From Marinobacter sp. LV10R510-11A (GTDB lineage Bacteria > Pseudomonadota > Gammaproteobacteria > Pseudomonadales > Oleiphilaceae): a stretch of DNA of 64,000 bases. Positions within the stretch are counted from its first letter, which is position 1. Each line of letters begins with the position of its first letter. Location: assembly GCF_900215155.1 (NCBI RefSeq), contig NZ_LT907980.1:3906001-3970000 (forward strand), in the 5' to 3' direction. The notes under the pieces were generated by a model. That model made no database searches. It had not been told where the DNA came from and saw nothing but the letters and a program-made list of their open reading frames with translations. Positions 44,609-53,632 of the stretch are shown piece by piece. The position numbers were made by a program, and so were the translations under genes.

Positions 44609-46531
44609 CTAGTGAGACTTGCGAACGCGCAGGTACCACTCTGCCAGCAGGCGCACCTGTTTCTCCGTGTAACCCCGATCGACCATCCGTTCGACGAACT
44701 GTTTGTGCTTGCTCTGATCTTCCTGGCTGGCTTTGGGGTTGAACGAAATAACCGGCAGCAGATCTTCTGTATTCGAGAACATCTTCTTCTCGATCACACT
44801 GCGCAGCTTTTCATAGCTGAGCCAGGATGGATTCTGGCCTTGGTTATTGGCTCTGGCGCGCAGCACAAAGTTGACTACCTCGTTGCGGAAATCCTTGGGA
44901 TTGCTTATACTGGCAGGCTTTTCGATTTTCTCCATCTCTTCGTTGATAGAGGGGCGATCGAGAATCTCACCGGTTTCCGGATCCCGGAATTCCTGATCCT
45001 GAATCCACAGGTCGGCATAGGTTACGTAACGGTCAAACAGGTTCTGGCCATACTCACTGTAGCTTTCCAGATAGGCGGTCTGGATCTCTTTACCGATAAA
45101 CTGAACATAGTGCGGAGCCAGAAACTCCTTGATAGAGCGCAGGTAACGCTCGTGAATTTCAGGCGCGAACTGCTCCTGCTCAATCTGCTTTTCAATCACA
45201 TACAGCAAGTGCACCGGGTTGGCGGCCACTTCAGTGGTGTCGAAGTTAAACACCTTGGAGAGAATTTTGAACGCAAACCGGGTAGACAGCCCATCCATGC
45301 CTTCGTTAACCCCCGCCGCATCTCGGTACTCCTGAATGGACTTGGCTTTCGGGTCAGTGTCCTTGATGTTCTGGCCATCGTAGACCCGCATCTTAGAGAA
45401 AATACTGGAGTTTTCCGGATCCTTAATCCGTGAAAGCACCGAAAACTGGGCCAGCATGTCCAGTGTATCTGGTGCGCAGGGAGAACCCGCCAGAGAGCTG
45501 TTTTGCAAAAGCTTTTTATAGATCTCGATTTCTTCTGTCACACGCACGCAATAAGGCACCTTGACGATATAAACCCGGTCTAGGAATGCCTCGTTGTGCT
45601 TGTTGTTGCGGAACGTTTGCCATTCAGATTCGTTAGAGTGGGCAAGGATAACGCCGTCAAAGGGCACAGAGCCCATGCCTTCGGTGGTGTTGTAATTGCC
45701 TTCCTGGGTAGCGGTCAGTAACGGGTGCAGCACCTTGATCGGCGCCTTGAACATCTCCACAAATTCCATAAGGCCTTGGTTGGCTTTGCACAGGCCGCCA
45801 CTGAAACTGTAGGCATCCGGATCATCCTGGGAGAAGTCCTCCAGCATGCGAATGTTCACCTTACCCACCAGCGCGGAAATATCCTGGTTGTTGTCGTCCC
45901 CCGGCTCGGTTTTGGATACAGCTATCTGATCGAGAACAGAGGGGTATTTCTTCACAACGCGGAACTTGCTGATGTCGCCGCCATACTCATGCAAGCGCTT
46001 TACCGCCCAAGGCGACATGATGGATTTGAGATAGCGCGAGGGAATACCGAACTCTTCTTCCAGAATGGCGGCATCTTCTGCGGGATCAAAAAGCCCGAGT
46101 GGCGATTCGTTAACCGGAGAGCCTTGGATCGCATAAAAGGGTACTTTCTGCATCAGGTACTTGAGCTTTTCTGCCAGCGAGGATTTACCGCCGCCAACCG
46201 GGCCCAGCAGGTAAAGGATCTGCTTCTTTTCTTCCAAGCCCTGGGCCGCGTGCCTGTAGAAAGACACGATATTCTCCACCGCTTCTTCCATACCATAGAA
46301 TTCGGCGAACTCTGGGTACCGTTTGATCATTTTATTGGAAAAAATGCGTGACAGGCGGATGTCACGGGAGGTATCGACAAATTCGGGTTCGCCGATGGCA
46401 ATCAGTAATCGTTCTGCTGCCGTGGAATAGGCCGTTGGATCTTTCTTGCAGATCTTTAGGTATTCCTCAAGGCTGTACTCTTCTTCTTGGGTGCTCTCAT
46501 ACCGGTTTTTGAATTGCTGCAGTATGTTCAT
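44609..46531 (-). CDS. yeaG: PrkA-family serine protein kinase (YeaG)
   Basis: 640 residues. The N-terminal AAA+ module has the P-loop LLGPVGGGKSSLAEKL (about residues 108-123); the C-terminal PrkA kinase-like domain follows. E. coli YeaG responds to nitrogen limitation and stationary phase; some PrkA members may act as AAA+ proteases rather than kinases. First gene of the yeaG-yeaH-ycgB operon. The 239-bp upstream interval (46,532-46,770) holds its promoter; a GTTAACCGTTAA-type repeat is seen near 46,719-46,731, but no operator can be assigned. Confidence 0.94.
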   Translation of the reverse strand: MNILQQFKNRYESTQEEEYSLEEYLKICKKDPTAYSTAAERLLIAIGEPEFVDTSRDIRLSRIFSNKMIKRYPEFAEFYGMEEAVENIVSFYRHAAQGLEEKKQILYLLGPVGGGKSSLAEKLKYLMQKVPFYAIQGSPVNESPLGLFDPAEDAAILEEEFGIPSRYLKSIMSPWAVKRLHEYGGDISKFRVVKKYPSVLDQIAVSKTEPGDDNNQDISALVGKVNIRMLEDFSQDDPDAYSFSGGLCKANQGLMEFVEMFKAPIKVLHPLLTATQEGNYNTTEGMGSVPFDGVILAHSNESEWQTFRNNKHNEAFLDRVYIVKVPYCVRVTEEIEIYKKLLQNSSLAGSPCAPDTLDMLAQFSVLSRIKDPENSSIFSKMRVYDGQNIKDTDPKAKSIQEYRDAAGVNEGMDGLSTRFAFKILSKVFNFDTTEVAANPVHLLYVIEKQIEQEQFAPEIHERYLRSIKEFLAPHYVQFIGKEIQTAYLESYSEYGQNLFDRYVTYADLWIQDQEFRDPETGEILDRPSINEEMEKIEKPASISNPKDFRNEVVNFVLRARANNQGQNPSWLSYEKLRSVIEKKMFSNTEDLLPVISFNPKASQEDQSKHKQFVERMVDRGYTEKQVRLLAEWYLRVRKSH

Positions 46532-46770
46532 GGGTAGCCCCTCGCTCGCGGTTCATAAGCTTTCAGTGCACTCAGTATCCCCGTTTTAATTACGGCCGCC
46601 ATGCCGGCGATTCGTTTTGGTTATGGGTGGATGGGATCAATAGTTTCGACCGGCCGCGATCTGTGTCGGGTTTCGGCTTGTTCATTTTGAGCTTAGTTCA
46701 CGGTCACGAGGTTGGACAGGCCGTTAACCGTTAAGGTTCATTAAATTATGTTACCGGTGCGGCTGTGGCA

Positions 46771-47424
46771 CTATCGTTTAGTGAGCCAGAATACACTCTC
46801 TGTTGCGCCGACTAAGCCTTTGCGTTTGGTGAACGGATGGTCGCTGGGCAGAGTGTTGGTAAGGATGTGCTCAATTTCATAATCGGCAGAATACAGTTCC
46901 CGAACCTCATCATCGCTTACGTTAAACGGCGGCGCGGAAATTTTGGTGTTGTAGTCCAGAGTAATGAGCAGAATTCGGGTATTTTCGGGAATAACGGCCG
47001 TGAGGTGTTCCACGTAGTTCTTGCGCATAGACGAAGGTAGGGCGATAAGAGCTGCGCGGTCGTACACTAAGCGGATGTGCTTCAAGTCATCCGGCACCAG
47101 TTGGAAAAAGTCGCCACACCAGAGTTGCAGATTATCATGCCGGAACCTTGTGAACGGCTCGCTTGGGTGTACCTGTGCTTTTTCGTCGGCCTCTTCAAAA
47201 AAATCTTTACAGGCGATTTCGCTCAGTTCCACGCCAATAACGGAGTGCCCGCGATCATGCAACCACCACATGTCATGGGCTTTGCCGCATAGTGGGACAA
47301 AAACGCCCTCAGTGCCGTCGCCTGAAAGATCAGACCAGTGGTCATAAAGGAACTTGTTAACGGAGCCTTCGTGGAAGCCGATTTGTTTTTTGCTCCAACG
47401 TTCGTGCCAGAATTCGTGTTCCAT
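46771..47424 (-). CDS. tpm: Thiopurine S-methyltransferase
   Basis: SAM-dependent methyltransferase of 217 residues. Seen: N-terminal EFWHERWSKKQIGFHEG, SAM-binding FVPLCGKAHDMWWL and VIGVELSEIACKDFF, and VYDRAALIALPSSMR. Bacterial TPMT methylates thiopurines and can detoxify selenite and tellurite to volatile methyl compounds. ATG at 47424 after CGGGAG. Divergent from the hydroxyacid dehydrogenase. Confidence 0.93.
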   Translation of the reverse strand: MEHEFWHERWSKKQIGFHEGSVNKFLYDHWSDLSGDGTEGVFVPLCGKAHDMWWLHDRGHSVIGVELSEIACKDFFEEADEKAQVHPSEPFTRFRHDNLQLWCGDFFQLVPDDLKHIRLVYDRAALIALPSSMRKNYVEHLTAVIPENTRILLITLDYNTKISAPPFNVSDDEVRELYSADYEIEHILTNTLPSDHPFTKRKGLVGATESVFWLTKR

Positions 47425-47510
47425 GATTCTCGCTCCCGTGCTTGTTTCCGTGATTGGATGTTTGATTCAGTCTACCCTAATCTCGGCACTTGTTGACGAA
47501 GGAGAAACCT

Positions 47511-48455
47511 ATGAAAGCCGTGTTTCTGGATGCCACGACCCTTGGCAATGATTTGGATTTCACTGCTCTTGAACAGGCCACAGGTGGCATGGTGAAACAT
47601 GACGCCACATCTCAGGATGAAGTGGCGGAACGGATTCGAGGCTTTGATACAGTGCTGGTCAACAAAGTTGTGCTTACGCGTGAGCATTTCGAAAACTGCC
47701 CGGAGCTGAAAACCATTGCCGTTGTAGCCACCGGGCTGAACAATATTGATCAGGATGCTGCCCGAGATCGCGGCATTCAGGTGCTGAACGTGACGAATTA
47801 CGGGCGCTCTACAGTCGCTCAGCACACCATGGCGTTAATGCTGGCATTGGCAACGCGCCTGTTAGATTACGACCGAGATGTGCGGGCAGGGCGCTGGGCG
47901 CAAAGCGACATGTTCTGTTTGATGAACCACCCGATTATGGAGTTGGAAGGCCGAACCCTAGGTATTGTGGGTTATGGCGATCTTGGGCAGGGCGTTGCCG
48001 AACGGGCCAAAGCCTTCGGTATGGAGATTCTGCTGGGCGCGCGGCCGGGGCAGGCGGCAGGGGAGGTAGATGGCTACCCCCGGCTTCCTCTGGACGAACT
48101 TTTGCCACAGGTGGATGTGCTCTCGCTGCACTGCCTTCTCACCGATGAAACCCGCAACCTGATTGGCGCACGGGAATTGCAGATGATGAAACCGGGCGCC
48201 TTACTGATTAACACCAGCCGCGGTGGTCTTGTGCATGAAGCGGCCTTGGCAGATGCTTTGCGAACCGGCGTTATTGGTGGCGCCGGGTTTGATGTGCTGA
48301 CCGAAGAGCCGCCACGCAATGGCAACCCGCTACTGGCAGGTGATATTCCAAACTTGATCATTACACCCCACTCAGCTTGGGCCAGCCAAGAAGCGCGACA
48401 GAGGATTGTAGATATCACAGCGCAGAATCTGAAGTCGACTGCCCGGCGTACTTAG
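47511..48455 (+). CDS. D-2-hydroxyacid dehydrogenase (glycerate/hydroxypyruvate type)
   Basis: NAD(P)-dependent oxidoreductase of 314 residues. The Rossmann motif is GIVGYGDLGQGVAERA (about 146-161); the catalytic Arg, Glu and His are in INTSRGGLV, in the LTEEPP region and in ITPHSAWAS. The closest guess is the HprA/GyaR group acting on glycerate or hydroxypyruvate, but the substrate is not fixed by motif. The start is ATG 47511 after GAAGGAGAAACCT; an in-frame ATG at 47490 is less likely. Confidence 0.88.
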   Translation: MKAVFLDATTLGNDLDFTALEQATGGMVKHDATSQDEVAERIRGFDTVLVNKVVLTREHFENCPELKTIAVVATGLNNIDQDAARDRGIQVLNVTNYGRSTVAQHTMALMLALATRLLDYDRDVRAGRWAQSDMFCLMNHPIMELEGRTLGIVGYGDLGQGVAERAKAFGMEILLGARPGQAAGEVDGYPRLPLDELLPQVDVLSLHCLLTDETRNLIGARELQMMKPGALLINTSRGGLVHEAALADALRTGVIGGAGFDVLTEEPPRNGNPLLAGDIPNLIITPHSAWASQEARQRIVDITAQNLKSTARRT

Positions 48456-48470
48456 AGGTAGACAGTTTTT

Positions 48471-48515
48471 GGGGTAACTATTTGAGGGGTAACTATTTGA
48501 CGGGTAACTGTTTGA
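48471..48515 (+). repeat. Three tandem 15-bp units containing in-frame ribosome sites and TTG codons
   Basis: GGGGTAACTATTTGA is repeated at 48471-48485 and 48486-48500, with a diverged third copy CGGGTAACTGTTTGA at 48501-48515. Each unit carries a GGGT(AA) Shine-Dalgarno-like run followed by TTG, and because the unit is 15 bp all three TTGs (48482, 48497, 48512) are in the frame of the next gene. Confidence 0.85.
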
Positions 48516-50023
48516 GAGCATTTTTGTATGCCGTTATGGCTATTGTCGCGGCGGCTTTTGTTTCTGGGTGCTCATCTTTCCAGCACCGCGATCAGTTAGC
48601 CTCGTTCAATGCCGCCTATGCCGCTGGGAACTATGATACTGCCCTGAAGGCCGTCAGCTTCGACGTGGATAAAGGCAAACCCGTTGATTCCGAAGCCCAC
48701 TTGCTTGAACTGTTACATCAGGGCGAAATGTACCGCCTGACCGGTCGTTATGATGAGTCTACAGAGGCATACGACCTGGCAGAAGAAGGTATGAAATACC
48801 TAGACACCGAAGGGTTTTTAAAGAAAGCCTCGGAAGGGTTTATGGCGGTAATGGTGAACGACTCGCAGCGTGATTATGAGGCGTTGATGTCTGAAGCCGT
48901 TTTGGTTAACACCTACAAGGGGCTGGCGTTCTTGGCTGCGGGCAACAGTGCCTATGCTCGCATTGAGTTTAATAGGGCCAATGAGCGTACCCGACGTGCT
49001 GTTGATTACTTCCAGAAAGAGATCGCAGAACAGCAGGCCGCGTTAAAGAAAGAAGCGCAAACTAAGGGAGGTAACGCTTCCATTGTGCGCAACAGCCTTA
49101 AAAGTGAGGGCTTTCAGGCGGCGGTTAACAATCACTATGGTGATACATCTCGCTGGTCGGTTTACCCTGACTTTATTGTTCCCTCAAGCACCTATCTGCA
49201 TGGTCTCTACTTTCTGGCAAACGCCACAGGTGGCGGCGACTATGAGCGGGCAGCTACGTCACTCAAGCGGGTGGCACAGATGAGGCCCGAAAGTGCAGTG
49301 CTGAAAGCCGATGCAAGTTTGGCAACAAGCCTCGCGTCCGGCGAGCAGAGCCTGGCCGAGTTGCCCCCGCAAGTTTGGGTGGTGTATGAGAATGGATTGG
49401 GGCCGGCGCTTCAAGAGTCCCGGTTTGCGGTTCCCTTGATACTTGCGCGGGAGGGAGGGCCGTCGTTCGTGTATTTTGGTATCGCACTGCCGAAATACAC
49501 TGAACGAGCCGCCGTGCCAGGCAATATCGGAATGATGAGTGATACCGGAGAGGTCATTCGTACTGAGCACATTTCTGATATGGGCACGGTGATTCGCACC
49601 GAAATGAAAGAGCGCTTTGCCGGTGTGCTTACCAGGGCCGTATCGTCAGCCGTTATTAAGGCCGTTTTGCAGAGAGAGGTTGCAGAGCAGTTTGGCGCGA
49701 TAGGGCAGTTGGGTGCCTTTGTGTTCACCGCGGCAACCACTCGCGCAGATTTACGGGGCTGGCAAGCAATGCCCAATCACTGGCAAGCGGCGCGTATGGA
49801 TCGCCCGGAGAGCGGAAAATTGACACTTCTAGATAATCGCGGCGGCGTCTTGGGCGATGTGGACATCCCACAACAACCCTTCACCCTTGTGTATGTTAAA
49901 CGGCCAACGATGCAGGCCCCAGCAACGGTGATCACGATGGATCTGCAAGGTGGCAGCAGAGCCACTTTTGTGCGCTTACCTCAGAGCCCTAAAGCGCAGG
50001 GCCAAGTTTCGAGTATTCAGTAA
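48512..50023 (+). CDS. COG3014-type outer-membrane lipoprotein upstream of lpoB
   Basis: Lipoprotein of 503 residues. The TTG at 48512 gives MRAFLYAVMAIVAAAFVSGC, a proper signal with Arg and lipobox (Cys about residue 20); the ATG at 48536 would lack the positive N-terminus. Helical repeats with TPR-like appearance (about 30-170: NAAYAAGNYDTALKAV, AYARIEFNRANERTRRAV) precede a C-terminal domain (about 270-500). The family sits with YcfL and LpoB in many gammaproteobacteria, suggesting a shared role in peptidoglycan-synthase control at the outer membrane; its own function is unknown. YcfL-like follows after 35 bp. Confidence 0.8.
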   Translation: MRAFLYAVMAIVAAAFVSGCSSFQHRDQLASFNAAYAAGNYDTALKAVSFDVDKGKPVDSEAHLLELLHQGEMYRLTGRYDESTEAYDLAEEGMKYLDTEGFLKKASEGFMAVMVNDSQRDYEALMSEAVLVNTYKGLAFLAAGNSAYARIEFNRANERTRRAVDYFQKEIAEQQAALKKEAQTKGGNASIVRNSLKSEGFQAAVNNHYGDTSRWSVYPDFIVPSSTYLHGLYFLANATGGGDYERAATSLKRVAQMRPESAVLKADASLATSLASGEQSLAELPPQVWVVYENGLGPALQESRFAVPLILAREGGPSFVYFGIALPKYTERAAVPGNIGMMSDTGEVIRTEHISDMGTVIRTEMKERFAGVLTRAVSSAVIKAVLQREVAEQFGAIGQLGAFVFTAATTRADLRGWQAMPNHWQAARMDRPESGKLTLLDNRGGVLGDVDIPQQPFTLVYVKRPTMQAPATVITMDLQGGSRATFVRLPQSPKAQGQVSSIQ

Positions 50024-50058
50024 TCAACGCAACACACCAAAACCACGGGACGTACATT

Positions 50059-50466
50059 ATGAAAACGCTATTGTTCGCCAGCCTGCTGGTACTTAGTTCG
50101 CTGGTACTTAGCTTGGCGGGCTGCGCCACGCCGCCCGAAACGAGCAGTTCTTTGATCGATAGACAAGAACTGAAGGTAGATCCGGACATTATCTATGCGT
50201 TGGATGTCACAGAACTCTTCCAAGAGCGTATGGAGCAGCCAGGTGACGGTAGTCTCCTGCAAGTACAGTTTGCGGTGGAGGCTAGGTCGGACGCCGATAT
50301 GGCATGGAAAGTGACCTGGTTTGATGCCAATGGCATGGTTGTTAAAGGTGTTGGTAAAGGTTACCGCAAAGCCACACTACTGACCGGCCAGACCCGCTAT
50401 TTTTCTGCCACGGCGCCCCATGAACGCGTTGAAAGTTTTCAGTTACATCTTCGTGAACCCAAATAA
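50059..50466 (+). CDS. YcfL-like (DUF1425) lipoprotein
   Basis: Lipoprotein of 135 residues; signal peptide with lipobox LAGC (Cys about 22), then a compact beta domain (LLQVQFAVEARSDADMAWK, VTWFDANGMVVKG, FSATAPHERVESFQLHL). E. coli ycfL is also directly upstream of lpoB. Function unknown. The signal region contains a short duplication in DNA (CTGGTACTTAG twice near 50088-50110). Confidence 0.8.
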   Translation: MKTLLFASLLVLSSLVLSLAGCATPPETSSSLIDRQELKVDPDIIYALDVTELFQERMEQPGDGSLLQVQFAVEARSDADMAWKVTWFDANGMVVKGVGKGYRKATLLTGQTRYFSATAPHERVESFQLHLREPK

Positions 50467-50478
50467 AAGGAAAGCCCT

Positions 50479-51084
50479 ATGTTGATTCGCGCTGTTACGA
50501 TTTCTGTAACCCTTGCCGTTCTTGCCGGCTGTGCCGCACCGCCTACCCGTTACATTGACCCAGCTGCAGACGATGGCCCGGTAGCCATGACCATGGATTA
50601 CAGGGATTTCGAAAAAGCCGCCACCGAAGCCGTTGAAGACATGCTCGCCAGCGGTGCCGTGAATAACCCGAATGGTGGTCGTTCCATTATGGTGGTCAGC
50701 CGTATTACCAACGACACCATGCAGCGTATTGATACCGACCAGCTCACCAAGAAAATCCGCGTTTCATTGCTGCGCTCAGGAAAGGTAGTGACCACAACAG
50801 CGGTAGGTCTCAACGGTGTGGAAGACGAAATGACGATGAAAGCCCGTGAATTGCGGGATTCCGAGGAGTTTGATCAGTCAGGTGTGCAGAAAAAAGGAAC
50901 GCTTCAGGCGCCAGACCTAAGCCTCTCCGGCAAAATTCTGCAGCGTAACCATAAAGTGGGCAAGGAACAGCAGGTAGAGTATTACGTTCAGCTGTCACTG
51001 ACCGAACTAGCCTCAGGGCTGGCCATTTGGGAAGGTGAAACCCCTATCATCAAGCGCGGCTCTAATAAGTCCGTTCCTTGGTAA
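50479..51084 (+). CDS. lpoB: Penicillin-binding protein activator LpoB
   Basis: Outer-membrane lipoprotein of 201 residues; lipobox LAGC (Cys about 18). The globular domain has MTMDYRDFEKAATEAVEDML, IMVVSRITNDTMQRIDTDQL and DLSLSGKILQRNHKVG, matching the LpoB (YcfM) family, which activates PBP1b through the periplasm. The disordered linker after the lipobox is short compared with E. coli LpoB. ATG at 50479 after AAAGGAAAG. Last of the three-lipoprotein cluster. Confidence 0.88.
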   Translation: MLIRAVTISVTLAVLAGCAAPPTRYIDPAADDGPVAMTMDYRDFEKAATEAVEDMLASGAVNNPNGGRSIMVVSRITNDTMQRIDTDQLTKKIRVSLLRSGKVVTTTAVGLNGVEDEMTMKARELRDSEEFDQSGVQKKGTLQAPDLSLSGKILQRNHKVGKEQQVEYYVQLSLTELASGLAIWEGETPIIKRGSNKSVPW

Positions 51085-51169
51085 GCACGGTACGGAATTT
51101 AAGCCATACTGAAAGCAATCGAACCTGAGTTATGGACAACGCCGTAGCTCCCGCACAACAGGATGTTAA

Positions 51170-52492
51170 GTGGCTTCTTTTCAAGTTAAAGAACGGCTCC
51201 AAGCGGTTGAAACCTGGATACTGGCAAACCCTAGCCCGCCCAGTCGCTGGCCCTGGACTTGGCTATACAAGGTAGCGCGCTCGCTTTATGCGCTGATACG
51301 CGATGTCATCAGTGGGCAGCTTACCCTGCATGCCATGAGCCTGGTGTACACCACGCTGCTTAGTATTGTGCCATTGTTGGCCCTAAGCTTTTCGGTGCTC
51401 AAAGCACTGGGTGTGCATGAGCGCATGGAGCCCTTTTTGTTCCAGTTTTTCCAGCCTATGGGGCCCCAAGGCGTTGAAATGGCTGAGCGTATACTCGGCT
51501 TTGTGGACAACATAAAAGTGGGGGTTCTTGGGTCTGTTGGGCTGGCGTTGCTGGTTTATACCGTGGTGTCGTTGGTGCAAAAAATAGAGCGCTCGTTCAA
51601 CATGATCTGGCGGGTGCCAGAAATGCGCTCTATAGCCCAGAGATTCAGTAATTATCTGAGCGTTATCATGGTGGGGCCACTGCTGATGGTATCCGCGATT
51701 GGTGTCAGCGCAGCCATCTTTTCGTCATCGGTTGTGCAAACAATGATTTCTATCGAGCCGTTTGGCTCGGTGATACTGCTGGTCAGTCGCTTGATGCCGT
51801 TCTTCCTTGTGGTGGGCGCCTTCACGTTTGTATACGTGTTCATGCCCAATACACGGGTAAAACTGCGTTACGGGTTTATTGCTGGCCTGGTTGCAGGGGT
51901 TACTTGGCAGGCTGCAGGAATACTGTTTGCCTCCTTTGTGGCAGGCTCAGCCAGATACGCGGCTATTTACTCCAGTTTTGCGATTGGCATTATCATGCTG
52001 ATTTGGATGTACCTGAACTGGATGATTCTGCTGTTGGGAGCAAGTTTGGCGTTCTACCTGCAAAACCCGGGCTCTGTAGCCAAGCGTACTCACGTGCAGC
52101 TTGCGCCGGAACTGCAGGAGAAAATCGCGCTGGCCATGATGTGGCTGGTGGCTCGCCCGTTCAGTGAGGGTGGTAAAGCACCACAACAGGAGGCCTTAGA
52201 GCGGCAACTGCGGGTGCCGGGAGAAGTGACGCGAGGTGTCAGCGACAAGCTGATTCGTGCGGGCGTACTTTCGCTGGCCGGCCCGCAGGGCGATCAATTG
52301 GTGCCCGGGCGGGCACTGGATTTGATTACCGTGGGGGATGTGCTGAAAATTGTGCGCCACGATGACGATCGTGTGGTAGATCGGCTGCCGTCTGTGTTTC
52401 CGCCCGAGCTGCTCAAGGGCGAGCATGAGTATGAATCTACGACCTTTGCGGCCCTGCTTAAAAAGGAGCCAGGCTCCGAGATCAGCCCTTAG
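51170..52492 (+). CDS. YihY/UPF0761 family inner-membrane protein
   Basis: 440 residues. Six membrane helices lie between about residues 45 and 300 (SLVYTTLLSIVPLLALSFSV, GLALLVYTVVSLVQKIERSF, ASFVAGSARYAAIYSSFA), with the family motifs YTTLLSIVPLLAL and AAIYSSFAIGIIMLIW; a winged-helix-like cytoplasmic tail follows. Old annotations as RNase BN are wrong for this family. Function unknown. The start is a GTG at 51170 with AGGA upstream. It converges on the HDOD gene with an 11-bp overlap. Confidence 0.87.
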   Translation: MASFQVKERLQAVETWILANPSPPSRWPWTWLYKVARSLYALIRDVISGQLTLHAMSLVYTTLLSIVPLLALSFSVLKALGVHERMEPFLFQFFQPMGPQGVEMAERILGFVDNIKVGVLGSVGLALLVYTVVSLVQKIERSFNMIWRVPEMRSIAQRFSNYLSVIMVGPLLMVSAIGVSAAIFSSSVVQTMISIEPFGSVILLVSRLMPFFLVVGAFTFVYVFMPNTRVKLRYGFIAGLVAGVTWQAAGILFASFVAGSARYAAIYSSFAIGIIMLIWMYLNWMILLLGASLAFYLQNPGSVAKRTHVQLAPELQEKIALAMMWLVARPFSEGGKAPQQEALERQLRVPGEVTRGVSDKLIRAGVLSLAGPQGDQLVPGRALDLITVGDVLKIVRHDDDRVVDRLPSVFPPELLKGEHEYESTTFAALLKKEPGSEISP

Positions 52493-53522
52493 CGCCTTCG
52501 CTGAGAACGGCTTTCAGGGCGGCTCGCACGCGGCCTACCTGTTCCTTGGTAAGGCGTACGATTTTCTCCAGATCTTCCTCTGGCAGGTTTCGCTGGTGGG
52601 CGTGTCGCAATACTTCGCGACTGCCTATCACCATGCCGTCGATCAGCCCTGTCTGTTCCTGATCCGGCACTGGCCGCTCCGCAGCCATAAGATACGCGTG
52701 ATATTTGGGCGGCAGGCTCCACTCCTTGGCAATCAGTTGGCAGGCTACCCACTGGTAGCGCGCCAGTGCGTTGCGAATCAACACAACATCAGGCTCGCCA
52801 CCACCACGCTGTGCCCGGCATATCTGCTGAAGCTCCCGGCGAATGGTGATATAAGCAAGTGCCGGTAGCAGCCCAACGGTGAAGTGCGCGCTGGCATCTT
52901 CATTTTGAAGTTTGGCAATAAACTCTGCGGCGCGGGCGCAGGTCAGTCCCCAGCGCCAAGCTCTCTGGGCAAACAGGGCTTCCCGGCTGTTGCGGGCCGC
53001 CATCATCGGGCGCATAACCGCCGCCGCAATAACATTCCGAATGCCATCCATACCAAGAATGAAAACGGCCTGATCCACCGACTCTATGGTGTGATCTCCG
53101 GTACGGAAATAGGGGCTGTTGGCAACCTGCAGGATTTGATCCGTTAAAGCGGGATCCCCCAGGATAATCTGGCTCAGTTTGTGACGATCGCCCGATTCAT
53201 CTGAGAGAGCTTTCATCAGCATGGGAATGGTCATGGGCTGCCTGGGCAGCTCTTCCATTTTGTTGTTCGTGAGGCGGTAATCGAGTTCCTGAAGCACACT
53301 ATCGGATGAGGATTGTTCAGCACGCAGGTTGGACGGGCCAGTGTCCAGAAGCCAGCAAAACAAATTTTCTTCAAGATGTAGGGTTAGGCCGTGCACGTCA
53401 TCTGCTGCTGCGCCAGGTTCCTTAGTCTTTGCAGAATTAAAGAGCCTCGCCTCAGACACCGGAGGAGGTGATGGTTTTTCTGTGGTAAAAAAGCCTGCAA
53501 TCCAGGAAAAGAAGCCTGGCAT
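52482..53522 (-). CDS. HDOD-domain protein
   Basis: 346 residues. After a variable N-terminus (FFSWIAGFFTTEKPSPPPV, possibly membrane-touching) comes an HDOD domain (about 90-310: LPRQPMTIPMLMKALSDES, IILGDPALTDQILQVANSPY, FILGMDGIRNVIAAAVM). HDOD proteins are thought to act in signalling output and lack the full HD catalytic residues. Alone here, without a receiver, GGDEF or kinase domain. The start is ATG 53522, with AGGAGG seven bases upstream; MTRRQR at 53540 is less likely. Confidence 0.87.
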   Translation of the reverse strand: MPGFFSWIAGFFTTEKPSPPPVSEARLFNSAKTKEPGAAADDVHGLTLHLEENLFCWLLDTGPSNLRAEQSSSDSVLQELDYRLTNNKMEELPRQPMTIPMLMKALSDESGDRHKLSQIILGDPALTDQILQVANSPYFRTGDHTIESVDQAVFILGMDGIRNVIAAAVMRPMMAARNSREALFAQRAWRWGLTCARAAEFIAKLQNEDASAHFTVGLLPALAYITIRRELQQICRAQRGGGEPDVVLIRNALARYQWVACQLIAKEWSLPPKYHAYLMAAERPVPDQEQTGLIDGMVIGSREVLRHAHQRNLPEEDLEKIVRLTKEQVGRVRAALKAVLSEGAKG

Positions 53523-53632
53523 CCGTTGCCTCCTGGTCAACCAGTCGCGAAAGAGTACGCACCTGCATTCTCGCAGTATAGAGATCCCCTACAGGCTTGC
53601 ACAGGCTAAATCCGTTGCGGTCAGCAAACTAT

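Noticed and set aside
51134..51175. ATG at 51134 as a start for the YihY gene
   Set aside because: It is in a different frame and does not lead into the membrane protein.
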